Below are positions 34,628 through 44,042 of a stretch of DNA of 64,000 nucleotides, one piece after another (position 1 is the stretch's first letter; the number at the start of each line of letters is the position of its first letter). Below the pieces are notes generated by a model, which saw nothing but the letters and a program-made list of their open reading frames with translations, did not search any database and was not told the origin of the DNA. Made by a program: the position numbers and the translations under genes. The stretch comes from Paraburkholderia rhizosphaerae (lineage in GTDB: Bacteria; Pseudomonadota; Gammaproteobacteria; Burkholderiales; Burkholderiaceae), in assembly GCF_004366595.1 (NCBI RefSeq), contig NZ_SORE01000019.1, positions 96,291 to 160,290 of the forward strand, read 5' to 3'.

Positions 34628-36076
34628 TCAGTTGCCGCCCGCATGCGCGCCGAACCAAGCGGCAGCCGACAGATTCAGTTCGGCGATCACCGACGGCGTC
34701 AATACGGAAAAATGCGCGAACGTCTCCGCTTGCAGGATCGCCTCGGTATCGGCGCCCTGCCCGGCTGCTTCGGCGACGCGCAACAGCGCGCCCATCTCGC
34801 CGTCGCGCTCGACGATCGCGTTGCGGATCAGCGGCGACAACCCGAGTTTGTCGAGCGCCTTCGCAGGTGTCGCATCGACCACCACATGCACGAGCGAAAA
34901 GATGCCGGTCATGAATGCCGCATCGGCGAATTCCTCGTCGCCGGGCCGCAGCAGGCGCGCGGCCAGTTCCATGAAACGCGAACGCGTGCCGGCCAGTTGC
35001 ACAAGAGGATCGGAGCTCCACGGCAACTCACCGCCGCCCGCATACAGCAGCAACTGCGCCCACCGCGCGATCTGCCGCGTGCCGGTTGCGATAATCGCTT
35101 CACGCAGCGAAGCGATATGCCGCCCCAACCCGAATGCACTCGAATTGACCAGACGCAGCAACTGCACGACGACGTTCGGATGGCGCTTCAACTCCGCCTC
35201 GAGCTCGAACAGCCCCGCATCGCGCGACAGCAACGCGAGCAGCCGCAACAGCGCCGTGCTCGATGAGCGGCTACGGTGCGCGGCCAGCACCTGCGGCCGC
35301 GCGAAGAAGTAGCCCTGGAACAGATCGAAGCCGAGATCGCGTGCCTGCAGAAAGTCCTCTCGTGTTTCGACTTTTTCGGCGATCAGTGTTTTGCCATGGC
35401 CACGCAGCGTCGCGGTCAGCGTCTTCAGCGAACTGCGCTCGGCCAGCAGAAAGTCGACCTTGACGATATCGGCGTACGGCAGCATCGCATACAGGCTTTC
35501 GGACAGTTCCCACACGTCGTCGAGCGCAATCCGGAAGCCAGCCCGGCGCAACTCGGCCAGCCGCGCGAGCAGCCTTGCATCGACGGTCACCGTCTCGAGA
35601 ATCTCCAGCACGAAGCGCTGCGGCGACATCAGATGCACGATGTCGTCGAACAGCAACCGCCGGCCGATGTTGATATAGCCGCGATGCTGGCCAAGCACGG
35701 CCGGCACGCCGATCGCGCCGATCGTGCGCGCGACGACCTGCGCGGTCGCCTGTGCGTCGTCGGACACGCGCGCGTGGTTCTGCGCACTGTCGCGAAACAG
35801 CAACTCATACGCGTTGAGCGCGCCGCTGCGGTCGAGGATCGGCTGGCGGCCCAGATAGACGAACTGGTGCGCGCCACGCGAGCCGGCCTGCGCATGATGG
35901 CCATGGTGGGCCAGACCGCCATGGCCCAGGCCGGGATGGCCCAGGCCGTCCGACGCAACGCCGGCGAGCGGCGTGGACACGGGCGACTGCCCGAGCCGGG
36001 CAGTCGCCCTGTCGGTGCCGGTATGGGCGCCTCTCTCGGTCCCAAGAAGGTCTCTATCGTCGAACGGTTCTGACAT
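34628..36076 (-). CDS. degenerate EAL-HDOD signalling protein
   Basis: This 482-residue protein has the YuxH-like layout: an EAL-like domain (about 80-275) fused to an HDOD domain (about 285-470). The EAL domain has lost catalytic motifs: YELLFRDS stands where EALxR belongs, EILETVTVD lacks normal metal ligands, and DDVWE replaces DDFGTG. It probably binds rather than cuts c-di-GMP. The HDOD part (LRLVNSSAFGLGRHIASLREAI) is typical. The N-terminus carries a Gly/His-rich run (GLGHPGLGHGGLAHHGHH). The start at 36076 (MSEPFDDRD) is chosen by similarity; the frame is open to 36163. A sigma-28-like promoter lies upstream. Confidence 0.85.
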   Translation of the reverse strand: MSEPFDDRDLLGTERGAHTGTDRATARLGQSPVSTPLAGVASDGLGHPGLGHGGLAHHGHHAQAGSRGAHQFVYLGRQPILDRSGALNAYELLFRDSAQNHARVSDDAQATAQVVARTIGAIGVPAVLGQHRGYINIGRRLLFDDIVHLMSPQRFVLEILETVTVDARLLARLAELRRAGFRIALDDVWELSESLYAMLPYADIVKVDFLLAERSSLKTLTATLRGHGKTLIAEKVETREDFLQARDLGFDLFQGYFFARPQVLAAHRSRSSSTALLRLLALLSRDAGLFELEAELKRHPNVVVQLLRLVNSSAFGLGRHIASLREAIIATGTRQIARWAQLLLYAGGGELPWSSDPLVQLAGTRSRFMELAARLLRPGDEEFADAAFMTGIFSLVHVVVDATPAKALDKLGLSPLIRNAIVERDGEMGALLRVAEAAGQGADTEAILQAETFAHFSVLTPSVIAELNLSAAAWFGAHAGGN

Positions 36077-36190
36077 GGATTCGTGGCGGCGTGGGTTCAA
36101 AAAACAGCTATCGTGCAGGCCAGTGATGGAAACGGTCCCACTGACCGCCGCGCATCGTACCAAAACCGAACCGCCCCACGAACATCCGGT

Positions 36191-36218
36191 TTAACGGAAC
36201 CTGGCGGGCGGTACTTTA
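36191..36218 (-). promoter_or_regulatory. sigma-28 (FliA)-like promoter candidate, minus strand
   Basis: On the minus strand TAAAGTAC, 12 bases, then TCCGTTAA compares with TAAAGTTT-N11-GCCGATAA (both boxes 6/8, spacing one base long). It would drive the EAL-HDOD gene from about 110 bp upstream. It is weaker than its plus-strand neighbour. Confidence 0.35.
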
Positions 36219-36353
36219 GTGAAACCTTGGGTGTGATGCAGCGAGCCTGGCAAAATACGCAAGCGCGCGGGGTGAAAAGGTCGAAAAACGCCACGGCGAC
36301 GCAGTGCGGTTGCGATCAATCATGCCTGCGCGATGATTTTTTTGAACGTAGGC

Positions 36354-36380
36354 TAAAGATTTTCCCGCATCAGCCGTTAT
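36354..36380 (+). promoter_or_regulatory. sigma-28 (FliA)-like promoter candidate, plus strand
   Basis: TAAAGATT (36354-36361), exactly 11 bases, then GCCGTTAT (36373-36380). Compared with TAAAGTTT-N11-GCCGATAA, the boxes match at 7/8 and 6/8 with ideal spacing. It would start transcription roughly 90 bp before the PAS-GGDEF-EAL gene. Confidence 0.55.
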
Positions 36381-36479
36381 GTTGCTCTGATGGACGTCTT
36401 CCCATCTCCCGGCTGGATGCGGTAACCGGCATGCAGGCTCTGCTTCGCATGCGACGAAACAGGATTTTCAGCAACTTAC

Positions 36480-38303
36480 ATGGAAGCGAACAGGAACACC
36501 GCACCTCGACGGGGCTGGCTGCGCACGGCGTTCGAACGCCTGCGTGCGGCACGCACCCCGCGCGGCGCGCAGGCGCAAGCGGCAGGCGCCGGCGTGGCGG
36601 CCCTTGGTCTCGAGCAGACCGTGGGCGCCGTCGACTTCCTCGCGCATGTCGACAGAGACTTGCGCTTCCTGTATGTGACCGACGCCAGCCTGCGCTTTAT
36701 CGGTTATCACCGCGAGTACCTGGAAACCGTCACGCTGCACGACCTGGTCGCGCCCGCCGATGCGACCCGTCTCGAAGCGGTGCTAACGCGCGCGGAAGCG
36801 AGCGGCGCGGTCGAAAAGGTCTCGCTCGATCTGGTCAAGTCGCTGACCTACCCGGTCGCCGTCGAATTGCGCGTCGTGCGCAACAGTCACGACGGCATCG
36901 AAGGCTATGCGATTGCCGGCTTCGACGTGTCCGCATGGCGCGCGAATGAAGCAAGCCTCAAGCGCGCGCTGCACACCGACCACCTGACCGGCATCGCGAA
37001 CGTGCCGGCCCTCGTCGATGCGCTTCGCGAAGCGCAATTGCACGCCGACGCGAACAATACGCCGGCCGCGCTGCTGCTACTGGACCTCGACGATTACCAA
37101 CGCGTGAACCGCGCGCTAGGTTACGACGCCGGCGACGAAATGCTGCGCGATACCGCGCGGCGCCTGTCGAACATGACGACGCAAGGCGAAGTGGTCGCCC
37201 GCGTCGCGAGCGACGAGTTCGCGATCCTGCTGCCGCCCGCCGCGTCGCGCACCGATGCCGCGATCGCCGCCGAAGCGCTCGCGCGGCGGCTGTTGACCGC
37301 GATCCAGCAGCCGTACACGTACAACCGCCAACCCGTACATCTATCGGCCAGCATCGGCATCGCGCTTTATCCGGACGTGCAGCACTCGAATGACGCGACC
37401 TCGCGCGACAGCCAGCTGCTGCGCTGGGCCGACCATGCGCTGTTGCGTGCGAAGGCCGCCGGCGGCAATACCCTCGCGTTCTACGTGCCCGACGACAGCC
37501 CGGCCGACGCCGAGCGCCTGAAGCTCGAATCGGACCTGTACGACGGCGTGCGCAACGGCGAGTTCTCGCTGCATTTCCAGCCGATCACGAGCAGCCAGTC
37601 GCGCGGCGTGGTCGGCGTCGAAGCGCTGATCCGCTGGCATCATCCGCTGCATGGTCTGGTGCCGCCGTCGATGTTCATCCCGCTCGCGGAGTCGGTCGGC
37701 CTGATCAACTATCTGGGCAACTGGGTGCTGAAAGCCGCGTGCATGCAGCTGATTCAATGGGACGAGAAAGGCATCAAGCTGCAATACGTGGCGGTCAACG
37801 TGTCGCCGCAGCAGTTCCGCGACCCGCGCTTCACCGATAACGTGCGCGAAGCGATCGCACTGACCGGCATCGATCCGCGCCGCCTCGTGTTCGAGATCAC
37901 CGAGACGCTGCTGATGCACGATCCCGCGCATGCCACCGCGCTGCTGGCCGAATTAACTGCCATCGGCATTCGGTTCGCTGTCGACGACTTCGGCACCGGC
38001 TACTCGAGTCTCGCGTATCTACAACGTTTCCCGCTTGCGAAGCTGAAAATCGACCGGAGTTTTGTCGAGAATCTGCTAACCTCCCGCAACGATCAGGCAA
38101 TCGTCAGCGCGGTGGTCGGCCTCGCGCAGACACTCGATCTCGAACTGGTTGCCGAAGGCGTCGAAACGGAAGCGCAACGTGCATTGCTGACCCAGATGGG
38201 ATGCGATCATATTCAGGGGTGGCTCGTCTGCAAGGCGCTGCCGTCCGAAGAACTCGCGCAGCGCTTCGAGTCGCGCTCGCTTTATCTGCACGACGAGGCA
38301 TGA
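36480..38303 (+). CDS. PAS-GGDEF-EAL protein, probable c-di-GMP phosphodiesterase
   Basis: This 607-residue cytoplasmic protein has a PAS domain (about 50-155), a GGDEF domain (about 165-335) and an EAL domain (about 345-595). The cyclase active site is degenerate (RVASDEFAIL, where GGDEF is expected), so synthesis is unlikely; it may still bind GTP. The EAL domain is intact: GVEALIRWHHP, FEITETLLM, DDFGTGYSSLAYL, LKIDRSFV and AEGVETEAQ. Net activity is therefore predicted to be c-di-GMP breakdown. A sigma-28-like promoter suggests co-expression with flagella. The HDOD gene follows 85 bp later. Confidence 0.9.
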   Translation: MEANRNTAPRRGWLRTAFERLRAARTPRGAQAQAAGAGVAALGLEQTVGAVDFLAHVDRDLRFLYVTDASLRFIGYHREYLETVTLHDLVAPADATRLEAVLTRAEASGAVEKVSLDLVKSLTYPVAVELRVVRNSHDGIEGYAIAGFDVSAWRANEASLKRALHTDHLTGIANVPALVDALREAQLHADANNTPAALLLLDLDDYQRVNRALGYDAGDEMLRDTARRLSNMTTQGEVVARVASDEFAILLPPAASRTDAAIAAEALARRLLTAIQQPYTYNRQPVHLSASIGIALYPDVQHSNDATSRDSQLLRWADHALLRAKAAGGNTLAFYVPDDSPADAERLKLESDLYDGVRNGEFSLHFQPITSSQSRGVVGVEALIRWHHPLHGLVPPSMFIPLAESVGLINYLGNWVLKAACMQLIQWDEKGIKLQYVAVNVSPQQFRDPRFTDNVREAIALTGIDPRRLVFEITETLLMHDPAHATALLAELTAIGIRFAVDDFGTGYSSLAYLQRFPLAKLKIDRSFVENLLTSRNDQAIVSAVVGLAQTLDLELVAEGVETEAQRALLTQMGCDHIQGWLVCKALPSEELAQRFESRSLYLHDEA

Positions 38304-38388
38304 CGCGCGTGGCGCGCGGCACCGGCGGCCGGCACGAAGTGCGCGGCTGGCTACTCACTGGAACACGTATGGCTTTTGCGGGACTCAC

Positions 38389-39846
38389 ATGTTAAAGGCG
38401 GCGCTGCTCGACAGGCTCTGGGGCAGGATGAGCGAACGCGGCGATTTTCCGATGCTGTCGCAATCGCTGCGCACGACGATGGCCGCGGTCAAGAACGACG
38501 AACTCGACTTCACGTCGCTCGTGCAAGTCGTGCTGTCCGACTTCGCGTTGACGCACAAGGTGCTGCGCCTCGCGAACTCGGCGATGTATATGGCGTTCGG
38601 CGGCAACATCACGACGGTCTCGCGCGCGCTGATGGTGCTCGGCATGGACGCAGTCGGCCATCTGGTGGTCGGCCTGCAGATCGTCGATCACTTCCATCAC
38701 AGCGTGCCGCGCCGTATCGATGCGAAGCTCGAACTGAATCGCACGATGCTGTCGGGCTGTGTCGCGCGCAAGCTGACCGAACGCGGCGATCTGCGCGCCG
38801 GCGAAGAGGCGGTGGTCTGCACGCTGATGCGCCAGGTCGGCAAGCTGCTCGTGGTGTTCTATCTGGATACCGAATGGGACCAGATTCGCCGCCAGCTCGA
38901 TGCGGGCATTGCCGAGAAGGACGCGTGCGTGAGCGTGCTCGGCGTCTCGTACGAAGAGATCGGCATCGAGGCCGCGGTGCGCTGGCGGTTGCCGGAAATC
39001 ATTCGCACCGGGATGACCGCTTACGATCCGGCGCGCGACGACGATTCGCGTCAATCGCAATGGATGCGCGCGGTCACCAACTTCTCGACCGACGTCGCGA
39101 ACCTGCTGACCGCGCCCGACCTACCGGTCGCGGTACGCGACGCGCGCATCGCGGAGCTTGCGCAACGCTATAGCCGGCCACTGAACACCGACGCGGACGT
39201 GCTGATCGAGATGAGCATCGCGCTCGCGCGCGAGGAAGCCGGCGACGGTGTGATGCGCGAGATCAACGAGCTGCGCGCGAGCGCCGACGCGATCGCACGC
39301 GAACCGCTGGTGCCGGAGGAGCGGATTCGCGCGGGTGTCGAAGATTTGCGCGCGCTGCCGTCGGATAACGCGCTTGCGCCTGCGCTAACGTTGGCGTCCG
39401 AAACCGTGCTCGCCGGGCTGGGTTTTGACCGCACGGTCGTGTTCGTGCGACAGAACAGCGGCACGTTCAAGGCGCGCATGGGCTTCGGCCCGAAGGTCGA
39501 TGCGGTGATGCCGCAATTGTCGTTCGCGAGCGCGTTCCAGCCGGACGTGTTCCATCTGGCGATCGCCAACTCGGTCGGCATTTTCATCGAGAACGCGCGT
39601 GACCCGAAGATGGTCGCGCGCCTGCCCGACTGGTATAAACGTTCGTTTGGCGACGCGCGATCTTTTGTGCTACTGCCGGTGATGCTCGACAATCAGTCGA
39701 CAGTCGCGCTGCTGTATGGCGACTGGATGCATTCCGGAGAGTTGCGTCCGATCACGCAGCAGGAAATGGCTGCGTTAAACGAGCTATCGCGGGAATTGCG
39801 GCGTTTTTTCGCGCGTGCGCCAGTGGGTGAACTGGAGATGCTTTGA
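38389..39846 (+). CDS. HDOD domain protein with C-terminal GAF-like domain
   Basis: This 485-residue protein starts with an HDOD domain (about 20-215). It includes FTSLVQVVLSDFALTHKVLRLANSA, abbreviated to its core SDFALTHKVLRLANSA, and SYEEIGIEAAVRWRLPEII. A helical linker follows, then a C-terminal alpha-beta domain (about 335-480) resembling a GAF sensor (ALTLASETVLAGLGFDRTVVFV; SFVLLPVMLDNQSTVALLYGDW). HDOD proteins lack HD metal ligands and act as scaffolds in two-component and c-di-GMP networks. It is likely co-transcribed with the upstream PAS-GGDEF-EAL gene. Confidence 0.85.
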   Translation: MLKAALLDRLWGRMSERGDFPMLSQSLRTTMAAVKNDELDFTSLVQVVLSDFALTHKVLRLANSAMYMAFGGNITTVSRALMVLGMDAVGHLVVGLQIVDHFHHSVPRRIDAKLELNRTMLSGCVARKLTERGDLRAGEEAVVCTLMRQVGKLLVVFYLDTEWDQIRRQLDAGIAEKDACVSVLGVSYEEIGIEAAVRWRLPEIIRTGMTAYDPARDDDSRQSQWMRAVTNFSTDVANLLTAPDLPVAVRDARIAELAQRYSRPLNTDADVLIEMSIALAREEAGDGVMREINELRASADAIAREPLVPEERIRAGVEDLRALPSDNALAPALTLASETVLAGLGFDRTVVFVRQNSGTFKARMGFGPKVDAVMPQLSFASAFQPDVFHLAIANSVGIFIENARDPKMVARLPDWYKRSFGDARSFVLLPVMLDNQSTVALLYGDWMHSGELRPITQQEMAALNELSRELRRFFARAPVGELEML

Positions 39847-39967
39847 TAGGGGTCGCGTGAACGGGATGCACACGCTTCGCGCGAAACCTGGGTGTCGGTT
39901 CGGAAACTGAAGCGTACGAAACGCGCGCGCACTCAAACACGGCGTGCGCGGCGAGCACGGCCTCTCG

Positions 39968-41365
39968 TCAATCTTCGATCCGCTCAAGCCCTTCCGCATC
40001 CGCGCTATGTTCGGCGATGCCCGCCCACGCGGCCGCGGTTAGCGCCAGTTGCGCAGCTTCGGCGGTCGTCAACGGCGCAAGCGCCTGGCACGTCTGGTCG
40101 GCCACGTCCCACGCGCCGCGCTCGAGCGCTTCGATCAGCGTGAGCAGCATGCCGAGCGCGCCTTCATGGCGCTCGATCGCATCGCGAATCGGCCGCGTCA
40201 GCATCAGCACATTCAGCGTGTTTTCGAGCGAACCGCCGAACACCGCGTCGACCAACGAAAACACACCCGTCAGAAACGCCGCATCGGCTTCATCGCGTCC
40301 GGCATCCGGCAAGCGCGCGACGGCGAGTTCCATAAAGCGCGCGCGCGTGGCAGCCAGTTGCAGCAGCGGATCGTCTTCAAGCGCAACCTTGCGGCCATCC
40401 GCATACAGCAGCAATTGCGTCCAGCGCGCGATCTTGTCGGTACCGGTCGCATTAATCGCATCGCGCAGCGTCGTGACGCGCAAGCCCAGCGCGAGGCCGC
40501 TCGCATTGGCAAGCCGCATCAGGTGCATCACCAGCACCGGGTTCAGCTTCAGTTCCGCTTCGAGTTGCGCAACCGTCGGCTCACCGGCAAGCAGTTGCAG
40601 CAGGTTCAGCAGCGCATGGCGTGGCGCGCTCACGCGGCGCGCGGTCTCGCCGGTGTGCGGGCGAGCGAAGAAGTAACCCTGAAACCGGTCGAAGCCCAGA
40701 TTGAACGCGGTTTCGAATTCTTCATGCGTGTCCGTGCCGAGCGCGGTCAGCATCTTGCCCGCCGATTTCAACACGCTCGCAAGCTTCGGCAACAAAGCGG
40801 GCGGCGTGCGCCGCAAATCGATCTTGACGGTCTCCGCGTACGGCAGCAAGCGCGCAAAACGGTCGTCGACCTGTGTCACGTGATCGATCACGAAGCGAAA
40901 GCGCCGGCCATGCAGCGCGATGATGCGCGCGATCAGTTCGTCGTCGACATTGATCTCGGGCGGCAATTCGAAAATGAAGCGCTCGGGCGGCAACGTCTTC
41001 ACCGCTTCGTCGAGCAGCAGTTCGCGCGTCGCATCGATGTAAGCCCGATGACCGGTCAGCGCGAGACGCACGTCGGAACTCATCAGTGCACGGATCAGCG
41101 CGCCGATGCACGCCTGCGCGGAGACGCCGGCCGGAGATTCGCGGTCCGCGGCGTCCGATGCGTCGCTATCCGCGTTCGCTTGCGCGGTAGCCGTGACCTG
41201 CTGGATTTTCAGTTCGAAGCCGCACAGCATGCCGTCCCGGTTCAACAGCGGCTGGCGGGCAAAGTACACGTGATGCGTGTTTTCAGGGGTGCCGCCCAAA
41301 GTCGCCTCAGTGAAACCCGAAAGGCCATGTGCCCGGCCTTCCTGCTGGACTGCGGTGGTGGTCAT
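39968..41365 (-). CDS. degenerate EAL-HDOD signalling protein, second paralogue
   Basis: This 465-residue protein has the same EAL-HDOD architecture as the protein encoded 4 kb to the left. Shared phrases are ARQPLLNRDG versus GRQPILDRSG, FNLGFDRFQGYFFARP versus RDLGFDLFQGYFFARP, and ARWTQLLLYADG versus ARWAQLLLYAGG. The EAL motifs are even more eroded (CGFELKIQQ; FELPPEINVD; IDHVTQ), so catalysis is not expected. The ATG at 41365 follows AGGGGAG six bases upstream, which decides the start although the frame is open far beyond. An upstream hairpin (41381-41401) would lie in its leader. Confidence 0.85.
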   Translation of the reverse strand: MTTTAVQQEGRAHGLSGFTEATLGGTPENTHHVYFARQPLLNRDGMLCGFELKIQQVTATAQANADSDASDAADRESPAGVSAQACIGALIRALMSSDVRLALTGHRAYIDATRELLLDEAVKTLPPERFIFELPPEINVDDELIARIIALHGRRFRFVIDHVTQVDDRFARLLPYAETVKIDLRRTPPALLPKLASVLKSAGKMLTALGTDTHEEFETAFNLGFDRFQGYFFARPHTGETARRVSAPRHALLNLLQLLAGEPTVAQLEAELKLNPVLVMHLMRLANASGLALGLRVTTLRDAINATGTDKIARWTQLLLYADGRKVALEDDPLLQLAATRARFMELAVARLPDAGRDEADAAFLTGVFSLVDAVFGGSLENTLNVLMLTRPIRDAIERHEGALGMLLTLIEALERGAWDVADQTCQALAPLTTAEAAQLALTAAAWAGIAEHSADAEGLERIED

Positions 41366-41380
41366 GCGGCTCCCCTTTTG

Positions 41381-41401
41381 CAAAGCGCGCGCGGCGCTTT
41401 G
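41381..41401 (-). promoter_or_regulatory. hairpin in leader of second EAL-HDOD gene
   Basis: CAAAGCGC (41381-41388) and GCGCTTTG (41394-41401) form a perfect 8-bp stem with a 5-nt loop, 16 bases upstream of the start codon and just before the AGGGGAG ribosome binding site. Possible leader regulation; no direct evidence. Confidence 0.35.
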
Positions 41402-41577
41402 AGCTCTCATCTTATTGGTGCAGTTTCGGCGGACCCGGCGATTTGCAGCGCTTCGCGGCAAATTCGCTGCGCATTCGCAAACGGTTGCGCGCGCAGCCGG
41501 ATTTGTTTGCCCGGGGATTTTAGCGCACGCATGCCTTCCGCGGACAGCGAAATTATGCGTGCGCAACGAAACTTCGC

Positions 41578-42675
41578 TTAGTGCAGCGATGCGAGCGCGT
41601 GCTGTGTCGTTTCGACGACCATCAGCCCCGCGCGCAGCCCCGGCTTGACCGATGGGTTCGGAAACACGATCCGCTCTTCCGGATGGCTGACCGTATAGCG
41701 ATAACCGCCGTCGCGCGCGAGCACGGTGTTCTGTGCGTAGGCGGTGAAATTCGGCACGTCCGCCTCGACCAGCAGTTCGAACGCGTCGCTGTGCTTGGTG
41801 ATCTGGTCGATCACCGTGAAGACACGTGGAACCGAAGCATCGGTAGCGCTCAACGGCGTGGACACGCTGAGCGCTTCGCCTGCAATCAGGCGGCGCAACG
41901 CGGCATCGGCGCCGGCGAAACGCGTCAGATCGTTGCGCCCGAACGGACGCACCTTGCCGAGTTCCAGCGTGCACGCATCGGCGCCGCACGCTTCGGATGT
42001 GAAGTGCGAATACGTGCTGCCTTTCGTCGTATGCACGAGCACCGCCGCGATCCGCGCGTCGCGCAGCCATTCGAACATCGCACGCGACATCGGTTCGCCG
42101 GTATGCGGCAGCAGCGCGAAGCGCTCGAATACCGACGCGCGGATCGCCGTATGCATGTCGATATGCCAGCGTGCGCCGCGCCGTTGCGGTGTATTCGCGA
42201 AGAATTGCGCCGCCGCGCGCTCGAGCGCCGCGGCACGCGGCGCTTCCGCGCTGTCTGGCAACTGAGCGTGGCGGCCGCTGAACAAGCGGTTCAGATCGTC
42301 GTCGATATAGCGGCACGCCGCGCGCATCGCCGCGACATTGCCGAGCACAACCAGCAAGCGGCACGCGAGCGGCGCGCGGCCGGCGCCGATATCGCGCACC
42401 AGCAGCGACAGCAACTCGATCGGCGCGGTTTCGTCGCCATGAATGCCCGCGGACGCGAGCACGCTGTGCACCGGTGCGTGCGCGTGCGTTGACGTTCGTG
42501 GGTCCGCGGCCGGATTCGCCGCGACGCCCGATTCCGCGCTCGCGGCCGGCTCGAATTGCAGCACGCCGTCTTCCAGCCAGCGCCAGCGCACGCCGTTCGC
42601 GCACACCTGTTGCTGTTGTTCGAAAGCGGGCCGCTTGCCGGCCAGCGTAAAGCCAAGAAAGTCGTCGAGCATCAT
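41578..42675 (-). CDS. astE: succinylglutamate desuccinylase
   Basis: This 365-residue zinc hydrolase catalyses the last step of the arginine succinyltransferase pathway, N-succinylglutamate to glutamate plus succinate. The zinc ligands are seen in GIHGDETAPIE (HxxE) and HIDMHT (His). The catalytic region TLELGKVRPFG has the conserved glutamate. About 20 extra residues (PAADPRTSTHAHAPVH) lie before the first zinc motif. Two adjacent ATGs (42675, 42672) could start it. It is the last gene of the block, 16 bp after astB. Confidence 0.92.
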   Translation of the reverse strand: MMLDDFLGFTLAGKRPAFEQQQQVCANGVRWRWLEDGVLQFEPAASAESGVAANPAADPRTSTHAHAPVHSVLASAGIHGDETAPIELLSLLVRDIGAGRAPLACRLLVVLGNVAAMRAACRYIDDDLNRLFSGRHAQLPDSAEAPRAAALERAAAQFFANTPQRRGARWHIDMHTAIRASVFERFALLPHTGEPMSRAMFEWLRDARIAAVLVHTTKGSTYSHFTSEACGADACTLELGKVRPFGRNDLTRFAGADAALRRLIAGEALSVSTPLSATDASVPRVFTVIDQITKHSDAFELLVEADVPNFTAYAQNTVLARDGGYRYTVSHPEERIVFPNPSVKPGLRAGLMVVETTQHALASLH

Positions 42676-42691
42676 CGCGTCTGCCGTGTTT

Positions 42692-44032
42692 TCAGCGTTG
42701 AAAATCGTACAGGGAGCCGATCCGCAGAATTTGCGTCAGTTCGTCGAGCGCGGTGCGCGACTCGTTCAACAACTGCGAGTCCGCGAGATCGGCCGGCGCG
42801 AGCCGATCGCGATAGTGTGTGTCGATCCACGTATCGAGCAGGCCGAACAGCCGGTCGTCAATCCATACACCGGGCGCGACCGCTTCGCGCTCCGCGTCGG
42901 TCAATACGACGCGCAGCCGCAGACACGCCGGGCCGCCGCCGTTCTTCATGCTTTCGCGCAAATCGAACACCTTCACCTCGCCAATCGGCCCGGACGCCGA
43001 CACCAGATCGTCGAGATACTGCGCGACGCGTTCGTTTTCACGGCACTCCTGCGGCACGACCAGCACTTGCGTGCCGTCCGCGCGCATCAGCAGCTGGCTA
43101 TTGAACAGATACGACGTCACCGCGTCGGCGACGCTCACCCGCGCATCCGGCACTTCGATCACATCGAACGCCGCGTTGCGCGCCGCGAGCTTCGCGCGCA
43201 ATTCGTCATAAACCGCGCTTTGCCCAGCAAACGCGAGCTGATGGCAAAAGAGCGTCGTCGCGTTGCCGACCGCGATCACGTCGTTATGAAACACGCCTGC
43301 ATCGATCACGTCCGGGTTCTGCTGCGCAAACACGGTCGTACCGTCCGCGAGCCCGTGCCGCTGCGCGACCGCGCGGCTCGCTTCGAAGGTCTGCCGCGCC
43401 GGATAGCGCTTCGGCTCCGGACCGCGCCGGTATTCGCTGCGGCCGTACACGAAGAACTCGACGCCGCGCTCGCCGTACGCCGAGCAAAAACGCGTATGGT
43501 TCGCCGCGCCTTCGTCGCCGAGCGCCGGCGTGCCGGGCAGCGCTTCGTGCACCGCGAAACGGCTTTCATCGGCGAAGATCGTGCGCAGCGTGCGGCGCGT
43601 CGACTCGTGCTCGATCGCGCGATGCAGCTTGCTGCACAGATTCGCCGGCGTGAAATGCACGCGTGCGTCTTCGGTATCGGCCGACGGACTGACCGTAGCC
43701 GCATTCGCGGTCCACATCGCCGATGCGGAACTCGCCGCCGCGAGCAGTTCCGGCGCCTCCTTCGCGACCTTCGCTATCAGGTTCGCGTCCGCGCCCGAAA
43801 ACCCAAGCTCGCGTAACAGACGCAGCGACGGCCGCTCCTGCGGCGGCAGCACACCCTGACGGAAGCCGAGGTCGGCAAGCTGCTTCATCTTGCGCAGCCC
43901 CTGCTTCGCGGCCGCCTTCGGATTCGCGACAGACTTCTCATTGGACAGCGACGCGACATTGCCGAACGACAGCCCGGCATAGTTGTGAGTCGGGCCGACC
44001 AGCCCGTCGAAATTGGCTTCGGTGGCTTGCAT
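42692..44032 (-). CDS. astB: N-succinylarginine dihydrolase
   Basis: This 446-residue amidinotransferase-fold enzyme converts N-succinylarginine to succinylornithine, CO2 and two ammonia, step two of the pathway. The N-terminus MQATEANFDGLVGPTHNYAG and the conserved blocks FHNDVIAVGN and LFCHQLAF are characteristic. The catalytic cysteine is in NGGGPACLRLRV. The ATG at 44032 starts the family N-terminus; the frame runs on to 44281 inside astD and is not coding there. It lies 10 bp after astD. Confidence 0.94.
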   Translation of the reverse strand: MQATEANFDGLVGPTHNYAGLSFGNVASLSNEKSVANPKAAAKQGLRKMKQLADLGFRQGVLPPQERPSLRLLRELGFSGADANLIAKVAKEAPELLAAASSASAMWTANAATVSPSADTEDARVHFTPANLCSKLHRAIEHESTRRTLRTIFADESRFAVHEALPGTPALGDEGAANHTRFCSAYGERGVEFFVYGRSEYRRGPEPKRYPARQTFEASRAVAQRHGLADGTTVFAQQNPDVIDAGVFHNDVIAVGNATTLFCHQLAFAGQSAVYDELRAKLAARNAAFDVIEVPDARVSVADAVTSYLFNSQLLMRADGTQVLVVPQECRENERVAQYLDDLVSASGPIGEVKVFDLRESMKNGGGPACLRLRVVLTDAEREAVAPGVWIDDRLFGLLDTWIDTHYRDRLAPADLADSQLLNESRTALDELTQILRIGSLYDFQR

Positions 44033-44042
44033 CGTCCAATCC

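Noticed and set aside
41402..41577. sigma-28 promoter for the second EAL-HDOD gene
   Set aside because: A GCCGAAAC box is present on the minus strand but no TAAAG box at the right distance.
41366..42604. N-terminal extension fusing the second EAL-HDOD protein to a 413-residue upstream region
   Set aside because: The extension is Arg/Ala-rich shadow of astE; a clear AGGGGAG and ATG at 41365 mark the true start.
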